From JALZHR01 sp036389695 (GTDB lineage: Bacteria; Acidobacteriota; Blastocatellia; Pyrinomonadales; Pyrinomonadaceae), in NCBI GenBank assembly GCA_036389695.1, contig DASVWG010000276.1:1-7151 (forward strand): 7,151 bases of DNA, written 5' to 3'. The position numbers were made by a program, and so were the translations under genes. Of the stretch, positions 5,484 to 7,151 are shown piece after piece. The first letter of the stretch is position 1; the number at the start of each line of letters is the position of its first letter. The notes under the pieces were generated by a model, which saw only the letters and a list, made by a program, of their open reading frames with translations, was not told the origin of the DNA and searched no databases.

Positions 5484-5597
5484 GATTAGTCATTCGTCCT
5501 TTGTCCTTCGTCCTTCGCTGGTTGAATTTAAGCTGCGTTCTTAAGTTTCATTCAGCTTGCGAAGGACAAAGGACTAAGGACTAAGGACGAAAAGATT
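5484..5597. repeat. Inverted repeat D, 7-base tandem units, between pilT and the zinc-ribbon gene
   Basis: The left arm (5489-5516) is GTCATTC, GTCCTTT, GTCCTTC and GTCCTTC; the right arm (5561-5588) is GAAGGAC, AAAGGAC and TAAGGAC twice. Each arm has four 7-base units. The best exact stem is 5496-5510 with 5560-5574 (15 bp). The remaining units can pair in shifted registers with mismatches. An inner stem, AAGCTG (5530-5535) with CAGCTT (5553-5558), closes part of the large loop. There is no T tract after the stem. The last right-arm unit holds AAGGA (5584-5587 plus neighbours), the only Shine-Dalgarno-like sequence before the ATG at 5598, so the stem could affect translation of the downstream gene. 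Confidence 0.82.
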
Positions 5598-6320
5598 ATG
5601 ATAATACGCTGCGATAATTGCTCGGTTTCCCTGCAACTCGACGAATCGAAAACGCCGAACGGGAATTTCACGGTGCGCTGCCCGCGCTGTCAGAATTTGA
5701 TTCGCGTGGCGGGCGGGAAAGGCTCTTCGACGATTAACCAGTTGAAGGAAAACACGCCCGCTCCGGCGATGCCCGACGGCGCGCAGGGCTTTAAGACAAA
5801 GGAATCCGAATTTGAGATAAATCACGCTCTGCGCTCGCTGCTTTCCGCCTTGCAGATGGAAAACAAAGTTCTGGATGCGGACGACGCTTCGGACGAAAAA
5901 CCGCGCCGCGTTCTGCTTTGTCTCGGACAGCATCGCGAACGCGTCGCTAAAATGATGGCAGAAGCGGGCTACAAAGTTTATCTGGCGCAGACGCCCGCGC
6001 AGGCAAACGAGCGGATGCGCGAAGGCAAAACTGAAATCCTGATATTCTCGCCCGATTTCGCGTCGGAATTCGGCGGCGCGACGATTTTGCAGCAGAAGAT
6101 GAATTCGATGTATTCGTCCGAACGCCGTCGTCTGTATCTGGTTTCGCTCGAAGAAGCCGGCACGACGCTCAACGCTCACGAAGCCTTTCTGCGCAATCTG
6201 AATTTAATCGTCAACACCAACGACATCGAACAACTGCCTTTGATTATCAACCGCGCCCTGCGTGATTTTAACGATTTGTATTTTTATTTAAATAAAGCGA
6301 CCAACGCCGCGCCAATCTAA
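5598..6320 (+). CDS. Zinc-ribbon protein with degenerate receiver-like domain
   Basis: A 240-residue cytoplasmic protein with two parts. The N terminus is an MJ0042-type zinc ribbon: Cys5, Cys8, Cys28 and Cys31 in two CxxC knuckles (CDNC, CPRC) 19 residues apart. After a flexible linker (about 38-100), residues about 103-225 alternate strands and helices like a response-regulator receiver: RRVLLCLG, YKVYLA, EILIFSPDF, RRLYLVSL and LNLIVNTND. The acidic pair expected after the first strand is absent (LGQHRE), although Asp153 sits at the end of the third strand near where the phosphorylated Asp would be. It may therefore be a phosphorylation-independent pseudo-receiver. Residues 194-230 are mainly helical. 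There is no signal peptide, membrane segment or output domain. The start follows AAGGA in inverted repeat D. Position directly after pilT suggests, but does not prove, a link to pilus control. Confidence 0.8.
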   Translation: MIIRCDNCSVSLQLDESKTPNGNFTVRCPRCQNLIRVAGGKGSSTINQLKENTPAPAMPDGAQGFKTKESEFEINHALRSLLSALQMENKVLDADDASDEKPRRVLLCLGQHRERVAKMMAEAGYKVYLAQTPAQANERMREGKTEILIFSPDFASEFGGATILQQKMNSMYSSERRRLYLVSLEEAGTTLNAHEAFLRNLNLIVNTNDIEQLPLIINRALRDFNDLYFYLNKATNAAPI

Positions 6321-6407
6321 GAATAAAAAAAAGTACTGAGAGAAAAGTACTGAGTACTGAGTGAAAGCATAAACTCAGTACTCAGTACTTTTCTCTCAGT
6401 ACTTTTT
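6321..6407. repeat. Inverted repeat E, perfect 35-bp hairpin of 7-base units, bidirectional terminator
   Basis: Arms 6328-6362 and 6373-6407 are exact reverse complements (35 bp) around the loop GAAAGCATAA (6363-6372). The left arm reads in 7-base units, AGTACTG, AGAGAAA, AGTACTG, AGTACTG (6332-6359); the right arm mirrors this with CTCAGTA units and a CTTTTCT variant at the matching place. Flanking A and T runs put a T tract after the stem on both strands, fitting termination of the two convergent genes. The right arm overlaps the first two bases (6406-6407) of the TAA stop complement of the minus-strand hydrolase gene. Confidence 0.9.
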
Positions 6408-7098
6408 AAATAAACCGTCCGCGTCCGAGCTGATAATGTCCGGTTAAAAACGGATTCGTGCGCTTTTCGTGTCCGACGGTGGTTTCCGGTCCGTGTCCGG
6501 AATAAACCGTCACGTCGTCGCCGAGCGTGAGAATTTTATTTGTAATCGAATCCATTAATTGTTCAAAGCTTCCGCCGGGCAAATCCGTGCGCCCGATTGA
6601 ACCGGCAAACAGGCAATCGCCGACAAAAACTTTTCTTTCGCGTTCTTCAAACAAAACGACGTGACCGCGCGTGTGTCCCGGACAATGCAGAATTTTAAAG
6701 CGCAGCTTGCCGACCTCGTAAAGCTCGCCGTCCTGCCAGTTGCGCGTCACTTTCGGCGGATTTTCGTATTCAAAACCGAGCTGTGCCCAAGCCGCGCGCG
6801 GAATTCCCAGAGCCTGCGGCTGTTCGGGCAGAAGATAATATAAATCCTCGTCGTCTTTGTGCAAAATAATTTCCACATGTGGAAAACTTTTGTGTAAATC
6901 CCGCGTGCCGCCGACGTGGTCGAGATGCGCGTGCGTCAGCGCGACGGCTTCGAGATGCAAATCGTTTTCGTTTAAATATCCGGCGATTATGTCGGTGTCC
7001 GCGCCCGGGTCGATGCAGATTGCGCGACGCGTTTCCTCGCACGCCAGAACGCGCGTGTTTTGTTGAAATGCAGTGGTGACAAAGGTTTCGATAATCAT
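6406..7098 (-). CDS. Metallo-beta-lactamase-fold hydrolase, glyoxalase II-like
   Basis: Two-metal hydrolase of the glyoxalase II/YcbL (GloC) type, probably splitting S-lactoylglutathione or a related thioester in the cytoplasm. It has 230 residues, close to YcbL-like enzymes (about 215) and shorter than classical GloB (about 250). Metal ligands are all present: THAHLDH (His56, His58, Asp60, His61), His142 in PGHTRGH, Asp161 in VGDCLF, and His202 in VYSGHGPETT. GSIGRTDLPGG (167-176) and the ending GHEKRTNPFL (209-218) are typical of this subgroup. The N terminus MIIETFVTTAFQQNTRVL is the first strand pair of the fold, supporting the ATG at 7098; no clear Shine-Dalgarno site precedes it. Convergent with the zinc-ribbon gene across inverted repeat E. 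Exact substrate is not fixed by sequence; persulfide dioxygenase is a less likely alternative. Confidence 0.92.
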   Translation of the reverse strand: MIIETFVTTAFQQNTRVLACEETRRAICIDPGADTDIIAGYLNENDLHLEAVALTHAHLDHVGGTRDLHKSFPHVEIILHKDDEDLYYLLPEQPQALGIPRAAWAQLGFEYENPPKVTRNWQDGELYEVGKLRFKILHCPGHTRGHVVLFEERERKVFVGDCLFAGSIGRTDLPGGSFEQLMDSITNKILTLGDDVTVYSGHGPETTVGHEKRTNPFLTGHYQLGRGRFI

Positions 7099-7151
7099 TT
7101 TATTTTGCTGCTGCCGGTTTATTTAGATAACTTTAATCTATTTTAATCGAA
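7099..7151 (-). promoter_or_regulatory. AT-rich upstream region of the hydrolase gene
   Basis: The last 53 bases precede the minus-strand hydrolase start and are strongly AT-rich, as expected of a promoter region. I find only poor -10-like sequences (for example TATCTA on the minus strand) and no ribosome-binding site. The region is cut by the window edge. Confidence 0.2.

Noticed and set aside
5574..6179. Minus-strand open frame of 201 codons
   Set aside because: Opposite the zinc-ribbon gene, whose CxxC pairs and domain layout support the plus strand.
502..6407. CRISPR array or dispersed insertion element as explanation for the repeats
   Set aside because: Units are 7-9 bases, are not shared between loci, have no spacers, and no transposase or cas gene is present.

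Overview
The window looks like ordinary chromosomal, housekeeping-type DNA from a Gram-negative bacterium. It has moderately GC-rich coding sequence, AT-rich spacers and few strong Shine-Dalgarno sites. The mix of genes (an SdhB with a CIECYLCQDVC cluster motif, queA, rimI-like, thiE, a PilT-type ATPase paired with a zinc-ribbon protein) and the style of the spacers suggest Acidobacteriota, perhaps Blastocatellia. That placement is an impression from recalled sequences and is weakly supported.

Layout: (1) 1-501, the 3' end of a succinate dehydrogenase/fumarate reductase iron-sulfur subunit, cut by the window edge. (2) 584-1075, a small TPR-like protein. (3) 1157-1414 on the minus strand, an unrecognised 85-residue protein with a strong Shine-Dalgarno site, convergent with the TPR gene. 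(4) 1522-1594 on the minus strand, tRNA-Ala(GGC), with a terminator hairpin behind it and a plausible promoter in front. (5) 1704-2738 queA, then 2837-3373 a RimI-like acetyltransferase, then 3506-4123 thiE, all plus strand but with sizeable gaps. (6) 4284-5483 a PilT-family retraction ATPase followed by 5598-6320, a zinc-ribbon protein with a degenerate receiver-like domain. (7) 6406-7098 on the minus strand, a glyoxalase II-like metallo-beta-lactamase-fold hydrolase, convergent with the zinc-ribbon gene.

The most striking structure is not a gene. Five of the intergenic gaps (502-583, 1076-1156, 2739-2836, 5484-5597, 6321-6405) are almost completely filled by an inverted repeat whose arms are built from short tandem units of 7, 8 or 9 bases, usually three to four copies per arm. 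The unit sequence differs at every locus while the architecture is the same. Left arms begin just after a stop codon, and right arms end on the next stop codon or just before the next start codon. Some probably act as terminators (6328-6407 is a perfect 35-bp stem between convergent genes), but the shared tandem-unit design and the mirrored variant units are not explained by termination alone. Larger gaps (1415-1703, 3374-3505, 4124-4283) lack this structure.

The genes do not form one pathway. They cover respiration/TCA cycle (SdhB), tRNA queuosine modification (QueA), protein N-terminal acetylation (RimI-like), thiamine synthesis (ThiE), type IV pilus retraction (PilT) and thioester or related hydrolysis (MBL-fold protein). 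Only PilT and the zinc-ribbon protein look like a possible functional pair.
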